NCBI RefSeq assembly: GCF_036985595.1
Contig: NZ_BTPU01000005.1
Span: 62,001 to 126,000, forward strand
Direction of reading: 5' to 3'
From: Vallitalea maricola
GTDB lineage: Bacteria; Bacillota; Clostridia; Lachnospirales; Vallitaleaceae
DNA: 64,000 bases
In this document: piece by piece, positions 33,752 to 43,351 of the stretch
How positions within the stretch are numbered: position 1 is the first letter of the stretch
How the letters are laid out: every line of letters begins with the position of its first letter
Notes under the pieces: model-generated
The model's input: only the letters and a program-made list of their open reading frames with translations
Database searches by the model: none
What the model was told of the DNA's origin: nothing
Translations under genes and position numbers: made by a program

Positions 33752-34879
33752 ATGGCTAATAAATTTTTAACTATGCAGTCAATCGCTAGACAGGCACTAC
33801 CAATACTTGTAGACAATCTTGTATTCCCTAACTTGATTTACCAAGACTATTCACAAGAGTTCGCAGGAAAAGGGGATACTATTCAGATTAAGAAACCACC
33901 AGTATTTCAAGCGAACGATTTTGATGAAGATAATGGTGTAGAAGTTCAGGACATCAACACTGGAAAAGTATCCATAACACTTGATAAACTAGCTGATGTT
34001 TCCGTAGAGGTGACTAGTAAACAACTTGCACTTGAAGCAGCAGAATTCAGACAACAAGTTACAGAGCCTATGGCTGTAGCACTTGCTGAAAAGATTAACC
34101 GTGAAGGACTTGACCTATATCAAGACATTCCATATTTTTCAGGAACATCAGGAACAACACCAGGGGCATTACAAGACATTAGTAATATTCGTAAAGGATT
34201 GAACAAAAGAAAAGTACCAATGAGTAATCGACAAGCTGTATGGGATGTTGATGCAGATGCAAAATTCACAACACTTGATGCACTAGTAAATGTTGATAAA
34301 GCAGGAACACCAATGGCACTACGAGAAGGTTCTATTGGTCGTGTATACGGTATAAATAATTATTATTCTCAAGCTGTAAGCGTTCATGAAGCAGGAACTG
34401 CAACAGGTGCAACTGATCCAAAAGTTAATGGAGCAGTAACCAAAGGTCAAAATATAATTAACATTGATGCTACAGCAATGACAGGTAAATTAGTAAAAGG
34501 TGACTTACTGACAATAGGAACTTATCAGCATGTTGTAACTGCAGATACAACCGAAGCGTCAGGTAATGCTATAGCTGCAGTAAATATCTATCCAAGCTTA
34601 CAAGAAGATATTTCTGATGATACACCAATAACATTTATAGATAAAACTGCAGGTGCTCACGTAGCGAACATTGGCTTCCATAAGAATGCCTTTGCATTTG
34701 TAACCAGAAGTTTAGAATTACCAAGAGACAAAGAAGCATATACAGTAAGTTACAACGGAATCACTCTAAGAGTAGTATACGGTTATGATATGAAATTCAA
34801 AAAGAATATGATGTCAATGGATGTGCTTTATGGATTCAAAACTATTTATGCAGAACTAGCAGAAATCATTCTAGGATAA
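33752..34879 (+). CDS. Major capsid protein (P22 coat-like)
   Basis: 375 residues. The N-terminus (FLTMQSIARQALPILVDNLVFPNLIYQDYSQEFAGKGDTI) and DVSVEVTSKQLAL block match coat proteins of the P22 Gp5-like type with the HK97 fold. It is by position and size the major capsid gene. A stem-loop follows it. Confidence 0.88.
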   Translation: MANKFLTMQSIARQALPILVDNLVFPNLIYQDYSQEFAGKGDTIQIKKPPVFQANDFDEDNGVEVQDINTGKVSITLDKLADVSVEVTSKQLALEAAEFRQQVTEPMAVALAEKINREGLDLYQDIPYFSGTSGTTPGALQDISNIRKGLNKRKVPMSNRQAVWDVDADAKFTTLDALVNVDKAGTPMALREGSIGRVYGINNYYSQAVSVHEAGTATGATDPKVNGAVTKGQNIINIDATAMTGKLVKGDLLTIGTYQHVVTADTTEASGNAIAAVNIYPSLQEDISDDTPITFIDKTAGAHVANIGFHKNAFAFVTRSLELPRDKEAYTVSYNGITLRVVYGYDMKFKKNMMSMDVLYGFKTIYAELAEIILG

Positions 34880-34893
34880 ACTTACATACCAAT

Positions 34894-34922
34894 AGGGTAT
34901 TAGTAACATTTTCTAATACCCT
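34894..34922 (+). terminator. Stem-loop after the major capsid gene
   Basis: AGGGTATTAG (34894-34903) pairs perfectly with CTAATACCCT (34913-34922) around a 9-nt loop, without a U-run. Probably partial termination or mRNA protection, giving more coat protein than downstream products. Confidence 0.55.
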
Positions 34923-34940
34923 TCTAGGAGGTGAAACAAC

Positions 34941-35081
34941 ATGAAATGCCCTTACTGTAAGAAAGAATATAGTGACAGCATTATAAAATATCATATGCAG
35001 CGTTGTGACAAGAAAGAGGAAAAGAAGCCTGAAAACAAAGACCCGAACAAGGATAACGCCAAAGGTAAAACTAATAAGTAG
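34941..35081 (+). CDS. Small zinc-finger-like phage protein
   Basis: 46 residues with a CPYC ... H-x-x-x-x-C zinc pattern (residues 3-23) and a lysine-rich disordered tail. The start follows TAGGAGGTG with ideal spacing. Small C2HC proteins in this position occur in several siphoviruses. Role unknown. Confidence 0.65.
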   Translation: MKCPYCKKEYSDSIIKYHMQRCDKKEEKKPENKDPNKDNAKGKTNK

Positions 35082-35090
35082 GTGAATCTA

Positions 35091-35432
35091 TTGGATTATT
35101 TGCAAGAAGTGAAATTAAGATTAGATATTACGGATACAAGCGAAGATGATAAACTTAACAGTTACATAAATCAATATCTTGAAGAGATACTTAATTACTG
35201 CAATATAAAAGAATTTCCACAAGGGCTTAATTACACCTTAGTAGACATAGTAGTTGATATTTACAATAATTCAAGAAAAGGAAGTTATTTAGGTAATTTA
35301 AGTAGTGAAAGTCAGGGAGATAGAAGTATTAACTATCAATCTTACAATAAACTTACTGGAGCAGGTGGCAGTGATTTTATAAAGAACTATGCTAAAAAAT
35401 TGAACCGTTATAGAAAAATAAAAATGAGATGA
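35091..35432 (+). CDS. Head-tail connector (Gp6-like adaptor)
   Basis: 113 residues from a TTG start 7 nt after AAGTAGGTG (a GTG at 35082 overlaps that site). The helical start LDYLQEVKLRLDITDTSEDDKLNSYINQYLEEILNYC is characteristic of HK97 Gp6/SPP1 Gp15-type adaptors that dock below the portal. First gene of the head-tail joining module. Confidence 0.75.
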   Translation: MDYLQEVKLRLDITDTSEDDKLNSYINQYLEEILNYCNIKEFPQGLNYTLVDIVVDIYNNSRKGSYLGNLSSESQGDRSINYQSYNKLTGAGGSDFIKNYAKKLNRYRKIKMR

Positions 35433-35436
35433 TTAC

Positions 35437-35757
35437 ATGTATACTAATGCGACAGCAATAAAATTGCAAGTTACTGAAAATACAGATGATGAAGGATATA
35501 TCAAATTAACTTTTGTAGAATCAGGAGACGGATTTGCGATAGATGCTCAACCTTATTCTAGTCAAACAGCACAGGAAGAATACGGAATACAAAAAGACAA
35601 TATACGTTATAGGTGTTTTTCAGATAATCCTATACCAATGGAAGAAGGCGAATATATTCGTGTGAGTGATGAAAATTATCGTGTTGTATTAGCTCATGAA
35701 TGGGATTATCACACTGAATTTATATTGCAATGGTTAAAAGGTGAGGTAGATGGCTAA
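35437..35757 (+). CDS. Head closure-like protein
   Basis: 106 residues, beta-rich, in the exact place of the head-closure (SPP1 Gp16/minor capsid) gene between the adaptor and the Gp10-like gene. The sequence itself is not strongly diagnostic, so the call rests on order and size. Overlaps the next gene by 8 bp. Confidence 0.6.
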   Translation: MYTNATAIKLQVTENTDDEGYIKLTFVESGDGFAIDAQPYSSQTAQEEYGIQKDNIRYRCFSDNPIPMEEGEYIRVSDENYRVVLAHEWDYHTEFILQWLKGEVDG

Positions 35758-36250
35758 AGAAGGTTTCATAGGTGCTAACCGATTAAAAGAAAAGTTTAGA
35801 GCCTACCATCAAAGAGCCACCAACAATATAGAAAGAGCATTATATAAAGGTGGTTTACAAGTTGAATCAGATGCAAAACTTCTTGTTATTGTAGATACTG
35901 GACATTTAAGAGCATCTATCGCAACTAGGCTAATATCAACACAATCAAAAACAGTTGTGGAAATTGGAACGAATCTTGAATATGCAGCCATTATAGAATT
36001 TGGTTCAAGCCCTCACTTTCCACCAGTAGATGCATTAGAACCCTGGGTAAAACGTGTTATCTTGAATGGTGTTGAAGCATACGAAGGTGAAGCTAAAGAC
36101 GTAGCATATGCAGTAGCCAAAAACATAAGCAAATGGGGAACACAGGCAAGACCATTTTTACAGCCTGCCTATGATATGAATATAGATCATATAAAAGTAG
36201 ATGTGAAAGAAGCCATAAAAGAATCAAAAAGTGAGTTGAAAAAGAAATGA
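35750..36250 (+). CDS. HK97 Gp10-like tail completion protein
   Basis: 166 residues. Diagnostic stretches are ERALYKGGLQVESDAKLLVIVDTGHLRASI and VEIGTNLEYAAIIEFGSS, followed near the end by ARPFLQPAYD. The family joins or completes the tail at the neck. ATGA overlap with the next gene. Confidence 0.88.
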   Translation: MAKEGFIGANRLKEKFRAYHQRATNNIERALYKGGLQVESDAKLLVIVDTGHLRASIATRLISTQSKTVVEIGTNLEYAAIIEFGSSPHFPPVDALEPWVKRVILNGVEAYEGEAKDVAYAVAKNISKWGTQARPFLQPAYDMNIDHIKVDVKEAIKESKSELKKK

Positions 36251-36618
36251 TAAGCCTTAATAAAGAAGTAGTAAACCTACTTAAAAATGATGCTGACATT
36301 ACAGCCATTGTGAAAAATAGGATATATCCTAACCAACCACCAGTAGATGCAGAAAAATATCCTATTATCACATATCTTGAAATAGACAATATACCTAATA
36401 AATATGCAGACAATAAAGTAATGTCAAGTAAAGTAGCTATTCAACTTGATATATGGACTAAAAATTCAAGTTCAACAGACTTATCCATTAAAATAGATAA
36501 AGTCATGTTTGAAAACAAGTACAAGAGATTCTATACCCATTCACTTAGTGAAAAGTCAACAGGTATACAACATAAGATAATGAGATATAGAAAGCTTGTA
36601 ATAGAATCAATAAACTAG
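36247..36618 (+). CDS. Tail terminator/completion protein (DUF3168-like)
   Basis: 123 residues. LLKNDADITAIVKNRIYPNQPPVDAEKYPIITYLEID and VAIQLDIWTKNSS fit the tail terminator (Gp17/DUF3168-like) fold. Its place between Gp10-like and tail tube genes agrees. It caps the tail tube and sets its end. Confidence 0.75.
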   Translation: MISLNKEVVNLLKNDADITAIVKNRIYPNQPPVDAEKYPIITYLEIDNIPNKYADNKVMSSKVAIQLDIWTKNSSSTDLSIKIDKVMFENKYKRFYTHSLSEKSTGIQHKIMRYRKLVIESIN

Positions 36619-36643
36619 AATAACCAAGAAAGGAACGATATAC

Positions 36644-37501
36644 ATGGAAGGATATATGACAGGTGTAGAAAACTCCCATATAGCTATTAAAAATGGTATG
36701 ACTTATGAAACTCCTGAATTTGCAAGTTACTCTACTGATATAAAAATAGCTCCACAAGTAGCAACAGGTGCATTGTATGGAGATAATGCAGCGAGAGCAA
36801 CACAAGCAAAAACAACCAAATACATAGTAACAGCAACATTTACAAACTTACCATTAGCCTTAAAAGCCAAAATATTAGGACATCAATATAGCAATGGTCA
36901 GATGATAACCAAAAGTACAGATAAAGCACCTAAGATGGCTTATGGATTTAACTTTACCAAAGAAAATGGTGCAAAGCGTTATGTATGGTTATACAACGGA
37001 CAATGGCAGGAAAACGAGGAAAACGGTCAATCAGAAAGTGAAAATATAAACTTTCAAACTGTTACATTAACAGGTGAATTTATAGTAAGAGAGGATAACA
37101 CTTTCAAGATGACACTTGACACAGATTCGCCAGGATATAACCCACAGAAAGCAGCTAACTGGTACAAAGCTGTCCAAGAATTTGAAGAAGATACAACAGA
37201 ACCTACATTAGTAAGTTCAGTTCCTGCAGATGCAGCAACAGGTGTAGCAATAGATTCTACTATAACACTAACATTCAATAAAGCAATGAATCTAAACACC
37301 TTAAATAACATCTTGGTAGTTGATGAACTTGTTAATGATGTAGATACAACCATTGCTCTATCTGATGATTATAAAACCGTTACGATTACACCAAAAGCAA
37401 ACTTAGGAGCAAACATGTTACATAATGTAATTCTTAACAAGCTAATGGATACAGCAGGTAATACCCTACCTTATACTACTATAGATTTTACAACAGCCTA
37501 A
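36644..37501 (+). CDS. Major tail (tube) protein with C-terminal Big_5 Ig-like domain
   Basis: 285 residues. Residues 1-185 match the phi13-type major tail protein (VENSHIAIKNGMTYETPEF, YVWLYNGQW, SPGYNPQKAANWYKAVQEF). Residues about 187-285 form an Ig-like Big_5 domain (EPTLVSSVPADAATGVAIDSTITLTFNKAMN, ending IDFTTA). Surface Ig domains on tail tubes often bind carbohydrate and help attachment. Overlaps the next start. Confidence 0.88.
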   Translation: MEGYMTGVENSHIAIKNGMTYETPEFASYSTDIKIAPQVATGALYGDNAARATQAKTTKYIVTATFTNLPLALKAKILGHQYSNGQMITKSTDKAPKMAYGFNFTKENGAKRYVWLYNGQWQENEENGQSESENINFQTVTLTGEFIVREDNTFKMTLDTDSPGYNPQKAANWYKAVQEFEEDTTEPTLVSSVPADAATGVAIDSTITLTFNKAMNLNTLNNILVVDELVNDVDTTIALSDDYKTVTITPKANLGANMLHNVILNKLMDTAGNTLPYTTIDFTTA

Positions 37502-37998
37502 TGAATGCAATAGGTGTTACACAGGTTAAAATAAAGCTTGCTGACACTACATATATACTAACATATGATATGCAGGCTTTATTTTACATAGATAACAAAT
37601 ACGAAAGTTTTCAAACATTCTTAGAAGATATTAAGGTAGGTAACCTAGTAGCTGTAAAAGTAGCATTAGAAGGTGGAACACTAAGAGGAAAACAAGAATT
37701 TAATCCATGTTTAATACACCTTAAAGATGTTTTTTTTATAACAAGTAAAATCATATATGCAATAAGCAGTAATATGCCTGACAATGATAAAACTCATAAA
37801 ACAACAAAAAGTAAAGGAAAAAGTAAAACGGATCTATCAAAACTTCTTGAACAATACTATTACATTGGGTTGGCTGAATTGAAACTTTGCAGAAATGACC
37901 TTCTAAGCATGACATTAAAAGAATTATTTAGAATGATAGACATAAATAGAAATGGAATCAAGACCAAGAAAACAGTACCATTGGAGGCGGTTATATAA
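37501..37998 (+). CDS. Tail assembly chaperone, long form
   Basis: 165 residues in the chaperone position between tail tube and tape measure. The N-terminal block (LTYDMQALFYIDNKYESFQTFLEDIKVGNLVAVKVALEGG) is similar in pattern to the next ORF. The C-terminal block (LLEQYYYIGLAELKLCRNDLLSMTLKELFRMID) is the type usually supplied by the frameshifted product. Here it is a separate gene rather than a frameshift. Confidence 0.65.
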   Translation: MNAIGVTQVKIKLADTTYILTYDMQALFYIDNKYESFQTFLEDIKVGNLVAVKVALEGGTLRGKQEFNPCLIHLKDVFFITSKIIYAISSNMPDNDKTHKTTKSKGKSKTDLSKLLEQYYYIGLAELKLCRNDLLSMTLKELFRMIDINRNGIKTKKTVPLEAVI

Positions 37999-38258
37999 TG
38001 GATATCCAAATAAAAGGTAAAAACTACAAATTAGACTATAATCTGAATGCATTAATAGACATTCAAAAACGATATGGTTCAATGGAAGAAGCACTGAAAA
38101 AGTTGAAAGTAAATAACTATGAAGACATAAGGTTTTTTTTAATGATTGGTATTAATCACGGTATGGATTTAGAACTAAGCGAAAAAGACGTTGGAAAACT
38201 TCTCAACATGGATAACATATCAGAGGTATCAATAAATATGATGAAAGCTATATCATAA
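37998..38258 (+). CDS. Tail assembly chaperone, short form
   Basis: 86 residues, resembling the N-terminal domain of the preceding gene product (LDYNLNALIDIQKRYGSMEEALKKLKVNNYEDIRFFLMIGINHG). Tandem short and long chaperones normally arise by ribosomal frameshift; here a duplication gives two ORFs with long first, short second. Starts at TAATG overlap. Confidence 0.65.
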   Translation: MDIQIKGKNYKLDYNLNALIDIQKRYGSMEEALKKLKVNNYEDIRFFLMIGINHGMDLELSEKDVGKLLNMDNISEVSINMMKAIS

Positions 38259-38271
38259 GTAGGTGGCATAG

Positions 38272-41200
38272 ATGGCAACAAAAGAAGTTATTGATGAATT
38301 AGTTGTTCAGATAGGCACTGATTACACTAATTTCAAAAGTGGCTTGGATAATGTTAATAAAGAACTTGAAAAATCCAGTACAAGAGCATTAGAAAAACTA
38401 AAGGAATTTGATAAAGTAGGTAAAAACCTATCTTTATATGTAACAGCTCCATTAGCATTACTTGGAAAAACAAGCCTTGATATGTCAATGGATGTAACTG
38501 AAAGCGAAAACCTATTTGAAGTAAGTATGAAAAATATGGCTGATGCTGCAAGAAACTTTTCAGAGAAGTTACGAAATGATTTAGGATTAAACGCTGTAGA
38601 AGTAAGAAAGAATGTCGCAACCTTTCAAACAATGTTTAACTCCATGAAGATTAGCGAAGAACAGGCTTATAAGATGTCAACCTCATTATCAGAACTTAGT
38701 TATGATATGGCAAGCTTCAGGAATCTAAAGCCAGAGGAAGCATTCCAAAAATTACAAGCAGGTATATCAGGAGAAACAGAACCATTAAAAAGATTAGGTA
38801 TCCTGATTGATGAAGCTACAGTCAAACAAGTAGCATATAAAAATGGTATTGCTGAAACAGGTAAGGAACTGACACAGCAACAAAAAGTATTAGCTAGGTA
38901 TGCAGCCATCATGGAACAAACAAAAGATGATCAAGGAGATTTAGCAAGAACCCTTGACAGTCCAACCAATAAGCTAAGAATCTTCAACGAAAAGGTAAAA
39001 GAATTTGAAACCAACATCGGTGATGCTCTTATCCCTCTAATGAAAAAATTATTAGACATAGCTACACCAATAGTTAATACGTTCAATGACTTTGGAGATG
39101 AAACACAGTCTGTAATTGTACAAATAGGATTATTAGCTGCAGGTGTAGGACCTGCGATATTAGCGATAAACAAACTAAACGCTGCATTTACATTTTTAAT
39201 GGCTAATCCAGTAGTCTTGGCTATATCTGGAATAGCTGCAGTAATAGCTGCTATAGCAGTAGAAGCAGCTAAATCAAAAGATGAACAAGAAAAGCTTAAT
39301 CAGGAATTACAGAAAACCAATGAAATAAGAGAAAAAGGAATAGCTATCAGCCAGATAGAGGAAATCCAAAAAGAAAAAGAAGAATTAAAGAAACTGGTAA
39401 AGCAGTATAATGAACTACAAAAAGTGCATGACGAGATAATAGCGAAAGCACAAGGTGTAGACGGTGAGTTTAATGAATTTCTACTTGATTCAGATGCATT
39501 ATCAAAAGTAACTGAACAAATGAGAGAACTAGACAAAGAATTTGATAAGATAGGCGTTAGTTATGAAAATGCATCTTCGAGGGTAGAAGCCTATGAAACA
39601 GCACTAAAAGAAGCCAATAAGGAAAAAGAAAGACAGATTGAATTACAGAACCTTAGAAATACAATAACCAATGATGAAATAGCAACAGACCGTCAGCTAT
39701 ACAACCAACAATTACAAAATACCAACGAACTAAAAAAACTTGTATCACAGTACAAGGAATTGACATCCAAACAACAGCTATCCACTTCACAGAAAGAAAA
39801 CCTGATAAAAGTCAGTAATTCACTTAGGAATCTATTAGGTGAAGAAATAGTTGCAAGGAACAGCCAGAATGAAGTAATAGGGTTGAACATAACAGCCATC
39901 AACAGTGAAGTAGAAGCAATAGAAAACAATGTAAACATCAATAAACAGGCTATAAAAGAAAAAATAAAAGATGAGATATCATTTACCAACATCAAGACAA
40001 ACGAAGTCATCAAACGTATTGAAGTTGAAAACGGTTATCTTAAAACTATAAACAAGTTAAGAACACCATATAACCAAAAATATGATGATCCAATCACAGC
40101 CCAGGTAATGAGACAAAGTAATCTGATGCTTGATAAAGAAAAGAAAAAGAGAGAGAGCAGTATCAATGAATTAGATAAAATATTGAATCAGCTCAAAACC
40201 AAAAAGGAATCATATAAAAAAGAACTACTGAATATTGATGATATCAACTTTGATACAAAAGACATCAACCTGAAAACCAACATAGATATATCTGCTGATA
40301 ATACAAAACAGATAGACAACATAAGTGAAGCAAACAGATTGTTGCAAGAACAAAACAAAGACCAGTTAGAAGCAATAAAAGACCAAGACGAAGCATTAGA
40401 AAAAGCCTATAAGAACTTACAGGATAATCTTAAATCATCAAGAAAGTATCAACTTGAATTACTGGAAGATGAAAAGAAGAAAAGAATAGAAATTGTTCAG
40501 GACGAAATCAAAGAGCAGGAGAAACTTCATAAGCAAAAGCTTGAAGACATTCAGGAAGAAAAAAACAAAAAGTTAGATGCTATCCAAGAAGAAATAGACA
40601 AAATACAAAATTCAGCTAAACAACAAGACCGACAACAAGAATTACAAGAAGCCAAACAACTATATGAACTATACAAACAGTCATCAACTGCAGAGGGACA
40701 GAAAAAAGCTAAAGAATTAGCTAAACAAATAAGGGATATAGAGAATCAGGAGCAGATAGACAGCCTTAAACAACAGCAGGAGAACATCAAAGACCTAGCA
40801 GAACAAGAAGAAAATGACACCAAGAAAGCATATGAAACCAAAATAGAAACCTTGAAAAAGCAAGAAGAAAAGCTTAAAAGCCATTATGAAACACTAACTA
40901 ATCAGGTGATGAAACACTATAACACTGTAGAAGCAGAACTAAAAAACCAATACAATACCCAGAAGGAACTAATAAATGAACGAAGCTATGTAATAAAAGA
41001 ACAAAATGAGCAGATGTTAAAAGCAGTAAGTGAATATGCTAAGAATAATGAAGCCATATATACAAAAAGTGCAGATGACATAATAAAGCTTCTAAAAGAT
41101 AAAGCAGGAGAATACTACCAAACAGGTATAGAACTAGCAAAAAGCTTTCAAGAAGGACTAAAAAAACAGTTGGAGATAACCAAAGGATATGAAACAACTC

Positions 41201-41394
41201 TAGGTGGTAATCTCACTATACCAGAGATACCAACAGAAAAAACAGCTAGTACAACAAATAACAGTACCAATAATACTAAGAATGTAAAAGTAACCATTAA
41301 TAATAATGGTACTAACATCTTTGAAACAGATGCAGACATAGAAGAATTTAGCGATACACAAGCAACAGAAATTGAAAAAGTGATAGATAGGTGA
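38272..41394 (+). CDS. Tail tape measure protein
   Basis: 1040 residues, the longest prophage gene, which sets tail length. The N-terminal part is the family core (LEKSSTRALEKLKEFDKVGKNLSLYVTAPLALLG). Hydrophobic helices (about 285-330) may insert into the membrane on injection. Extensive coiled coil follows (about 340-480 and 720-930). The predicted tail is medium to long. Stop is 4 bp before the next start. Confidence 0.93.
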   Translation: MATKEVIDELVVQIGTDYTNFKSGLDNVNKELEKSSTRALEKLKEFDKVGKNLSLYVTAPLALLGKTSLDMSMDVTESENLFEVSMKNMADAARNFSEKLRNDLGLNAVEVRKNVATFQTMFNSMKISEEQAYKMSTSLSELSYDMASFRNLKPEEAFQKLQAGISGETEPLKRLGILIDEATVKQVAYKNGIAETGKELTQQQKVLARYAAIMEQTKDDQGDLARTLDSPTNKLRIFNEKVKEFETNIGDALIPLMKKLLDIATPIVNTFNDFGDETQSVIVQIGLLAAGVGPAILAINKLNAAFTFLMANPVVLAISGIAAVIAAIAVEAAKSKDEQEKLNQELQKTNEIREKGIAISQIEEIQKEKEELKKLVKQYNELQKVHDEIIAKAQGVDGEFNEFLLDSDALSKVTEQMRELDKEFDKIGVSYENASSRVEAYETALKEANKEKERQIELQNLRNTITNDEIATDRQLYNQQLQNTNELKKLVSQYKELTSKQQLSTSQKENLIKVSNSLRNLLGEEIVARNSQNEVIGLNITAINSEVEAIENNVNINKQAIKEKIKDEISFTNIKTNEVIKRIEVENGYLKTINKLRTPYNQKYDDPITAQVMRQSNLMLDKEKKKRESSINELDKILNQLKTKKESYKKELLNIDDINFDTKDINLKTNIDISADNTKQIDNISEANRLLQEQNKDQLEAIKDQDEALEKAYKNLQDNLKSSRKYQLELLEDEKKKRIEIVQDEIKEQEKLHKQKLEDIQEEKNKKLDAIQEEIDKIQNSAKQQDRQQELQEAKQLYELYKQSSTAEGQKKAKELAKQIRDIENQEQIDSLKQQQENIKDLAEQEENDTKKAYETKIETLKKQEEKLKSHYETLTNQVMKHYNTVEAELKNQYNTQKELINERSYVIKEQNEQMLKAVSEYAKNNEAIYTKSADDIIKLLKDKAGEYYQTGIELAKSFQEGLKKQLEITKGYETTLGGNLTIPEIPTEKTASTTNNSTNNTKNVKVTINNNGTNIFETDADIEEFSDTQATEIEKVIDR

Positions 41395-41398
41395 CAAT

Positions 41399-43327
41399 AT
41401 GAAGATTAGTCAATTACCCATTGTAAAAGAGCCATTAGGCAGTAGTAATTTCAAGAGAGTAGCAGTATTACAGAATGTATTCAATTTCTTCGTTAACAAA
41501 GAGATCAACGGAGATTATTCCTATGAATTTGATATGCTTATAGATGATCCAAAACTAATGTATGTAAAATACACCAATTTCATAGAGGTTGACGGTCAAC
41601 TTTTCACTATCAACAATATTGATTATAAGAGGGAAACAAAAGGAAGTAAGAGTGTTCATGTATCAGGATATCATATATTCTTTAGATTGAATGACTTCTA
41701 CCGAGAAAAAGACGGTGTACTTGATAATTACAAACCTAATGTAACCCTTAGTGAAGTTGTAAATGAACTACTTGAAAATACTCCATACAGCTTAGTTACT
41801 ACAGATATAACACAAAGAAACGATATGATGTTAGAGCGTGGGGGGATTCTTCGTAATATAAAGAAATGCATAAATACATTTGGTGGTGAGTTGATACTGG
41901 ATAACTTTAAAATATCCATAGTAAAGACATTTGGAGAAGATAAAGGTATTTTGCTTAGATACAAGAAAAACATATCAAGTATTAAAAAATCCATCCAAAG
42001 TATTGATGTTATCACCAGATTATATGTATATGGTAAAGACGGGCTTACAATAGAAAGTGTAAACGGTGGTAAAAAGTATTTGGATAGTCAATATATAAAT
42101 GAATATCCATTTATAAGAAACAATGAAATCACATATAACAATATAACAAACCCTAACTTACTATTAGAAAAAGGGAATGAATACCTGAAAGAATATGAAA
42201 AACCAAGAATTATTTATAGGGTTAATGTAGTTGATTTAACAAAACTAGACCCATCAAATACAGAAAAGTTTTCATTAGGGGACACCGTCCATGTAGTTGA
42301 CAAAGAATTGAATATAAAAACAAAATCTAGGATATTGAAATATAAAGAATACATGATACCGAGCGAATCACCTAGAAGTGTAGTAACAGTAAATGATAAA
42401 CCAGTCACTATGACCGATTTTTATGTCAAATATAATAAGACTAGTAATATCGTTGAAAAGGTGTTTAATCAGCAAACAAAAGACCTTGATACCAATTACT
42501 TGGATGGAGCAATCAATACCCTTAAAAATAACCTATTAGCGTCAGGAGCATATAACACAGCAGAGGTATTAGAAGATAAAGGGTACTTACTAGAAAACAC
42601 TAATACATCAAGTACGGACTATGGAGCAATGTATATAGGACCTGGTATCTTTGCAATAGCAAGTGATAAAGTCGGTGGAAAATGGAACTGGCGAACATTT
42701 GGAACAGGTAAAGGCTTCGTAGCAGATGAAATCATAACAGGAACATTAAATGCAGGACTAGTCAATGTAATCAATCTTGATGCAGATAACATCAATACAG
42801 GGACACTCAATGCTATAGATATATACGGAAGTACCATAACAGGAAGTGTCTTAACAGCTAATAACAGCACCAGTAATACAAAAGTTGAGATAAATCCTTC
42901 TGATAGTAGTGTATTCTCAATAAAGTATTTCGACGAACCAGTATTCAGGATACAGGGAAAAGATATGTATATAGGTAGTGAAATCAACTTTGACAATACC
43001 AATGTATTTAACCAAATAGATATATCAACAGCAAGTAATCAAGCCTATATAAGAAACAATAATAACTATTTGACTATATTTGCTAATGACCATAATTTAG
43101 AATTTGGTTCTGTAATAAACGATAACATAACTTTGCGTACTAACAATGATGATTTCAATATTTATACAGGTGAAGGTATGATGAATCTAAATAATAGAGA
43201 AGTTGCTACTATGAATAAGGTGGTTAAAGATTATAAACAAGATGGTATTATGTTGAAACATTATGAAGGGTATTTACAATATTCGCTTGATGGCAGTACA
43301 TGGTTCAAATTGGTACAGATTGAATAA
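41399..43327 (+). CDS. Tail-associated protein (Tal/Gp3-like, endopeptidase tail domain)
   Basis: 642 residues. The N-terminal 370 residues match the prophage endopeptidase tail/Tal baseplate hub (INGDYSYEFDMLIDDPK, VDGQLFTINNIDY, NTFGGELILDNFKISIVKTFGEDKG, FSLGDTVHVVDKE). The rest is a beta-rich fibre-like extension with repeated NTGTLNA-type segments. It forms the tail tip and host contact. A convergent cargo gene follows. Confidence 0.85.
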   Translation: MKISQLPIVKEPLGSSNFKRVAVLQNVFNFFVNKEINGDYSYEFDMLIDDPKLMYVKYTNFIEVDGQLFTINNIDYKRETKGSKSVHVSGYHIFFRLNDFYREKDGVLDNYKPNVTLSEVVNELLENTPYSLVTTDITQRNDMMLERGGILRNIKKCINTFGGELILDNFKISIVKTFGEDKGILLRYKKNISSIKKSIQSIDVITRLYVYGKDGLTIESVNGGKKYLDSQYINEYPFIRNNEITYNNITNPNLLLEKGNEYLKEYEKPRIIYRVNVVDLTKLDPSNTEKFSLGDTVHVVDKELNIKTKSRILKYKEYMIPSESPRSVVTVNDKPVTMTDFYVKYNKTSNIVEKVFNQQTKDLDTNYLDGAINTLKNNLLASGAYNTAEVLEDKGYLLENTNTSSTDYGAMYIGPGIFAIASDKVGGKWNWRTFGTGKGFVADEIITGTLNAGLVNVINLDADNINTGTLNAIDIYGSTITGSVLTANNSTSNTKVEINPSDSSVFSIKYFDEPVFRIQGKDMYIGSEINFDNTNVFNQIDISTASNQAYIRNNNNYLTIFANDHNLEFGSVINDNITLRTNNDDFNIYTGEGMMNLNNREVATMNKVVKDYKQDGIMLKHYEGYLQYSLDGSTWFKLVQIE

Positions 43328-43351
43328 AAAAAGCAAGAAATTAATCTTGCT
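43325..43351 (-). terminator. Terminator of the antisense stalk-domain gene
   Basis: Read on the minus strand, AGCAAGA (complement of 43345-43351) pairs with TCTTGCT (complement of 43332-43338), followed by seven Ts. The stop codon of the minus-strand gene lies in the loop. Confidence 0.65.

Noticed and set aside
38354..41397. Several minus-strand open frames opposite the tape measure gene
   Set aside because: Serine- and phenylalanine-rich translations arise from the complement of lysine/glutamate coiled-coil codons; none has a ribosome site.
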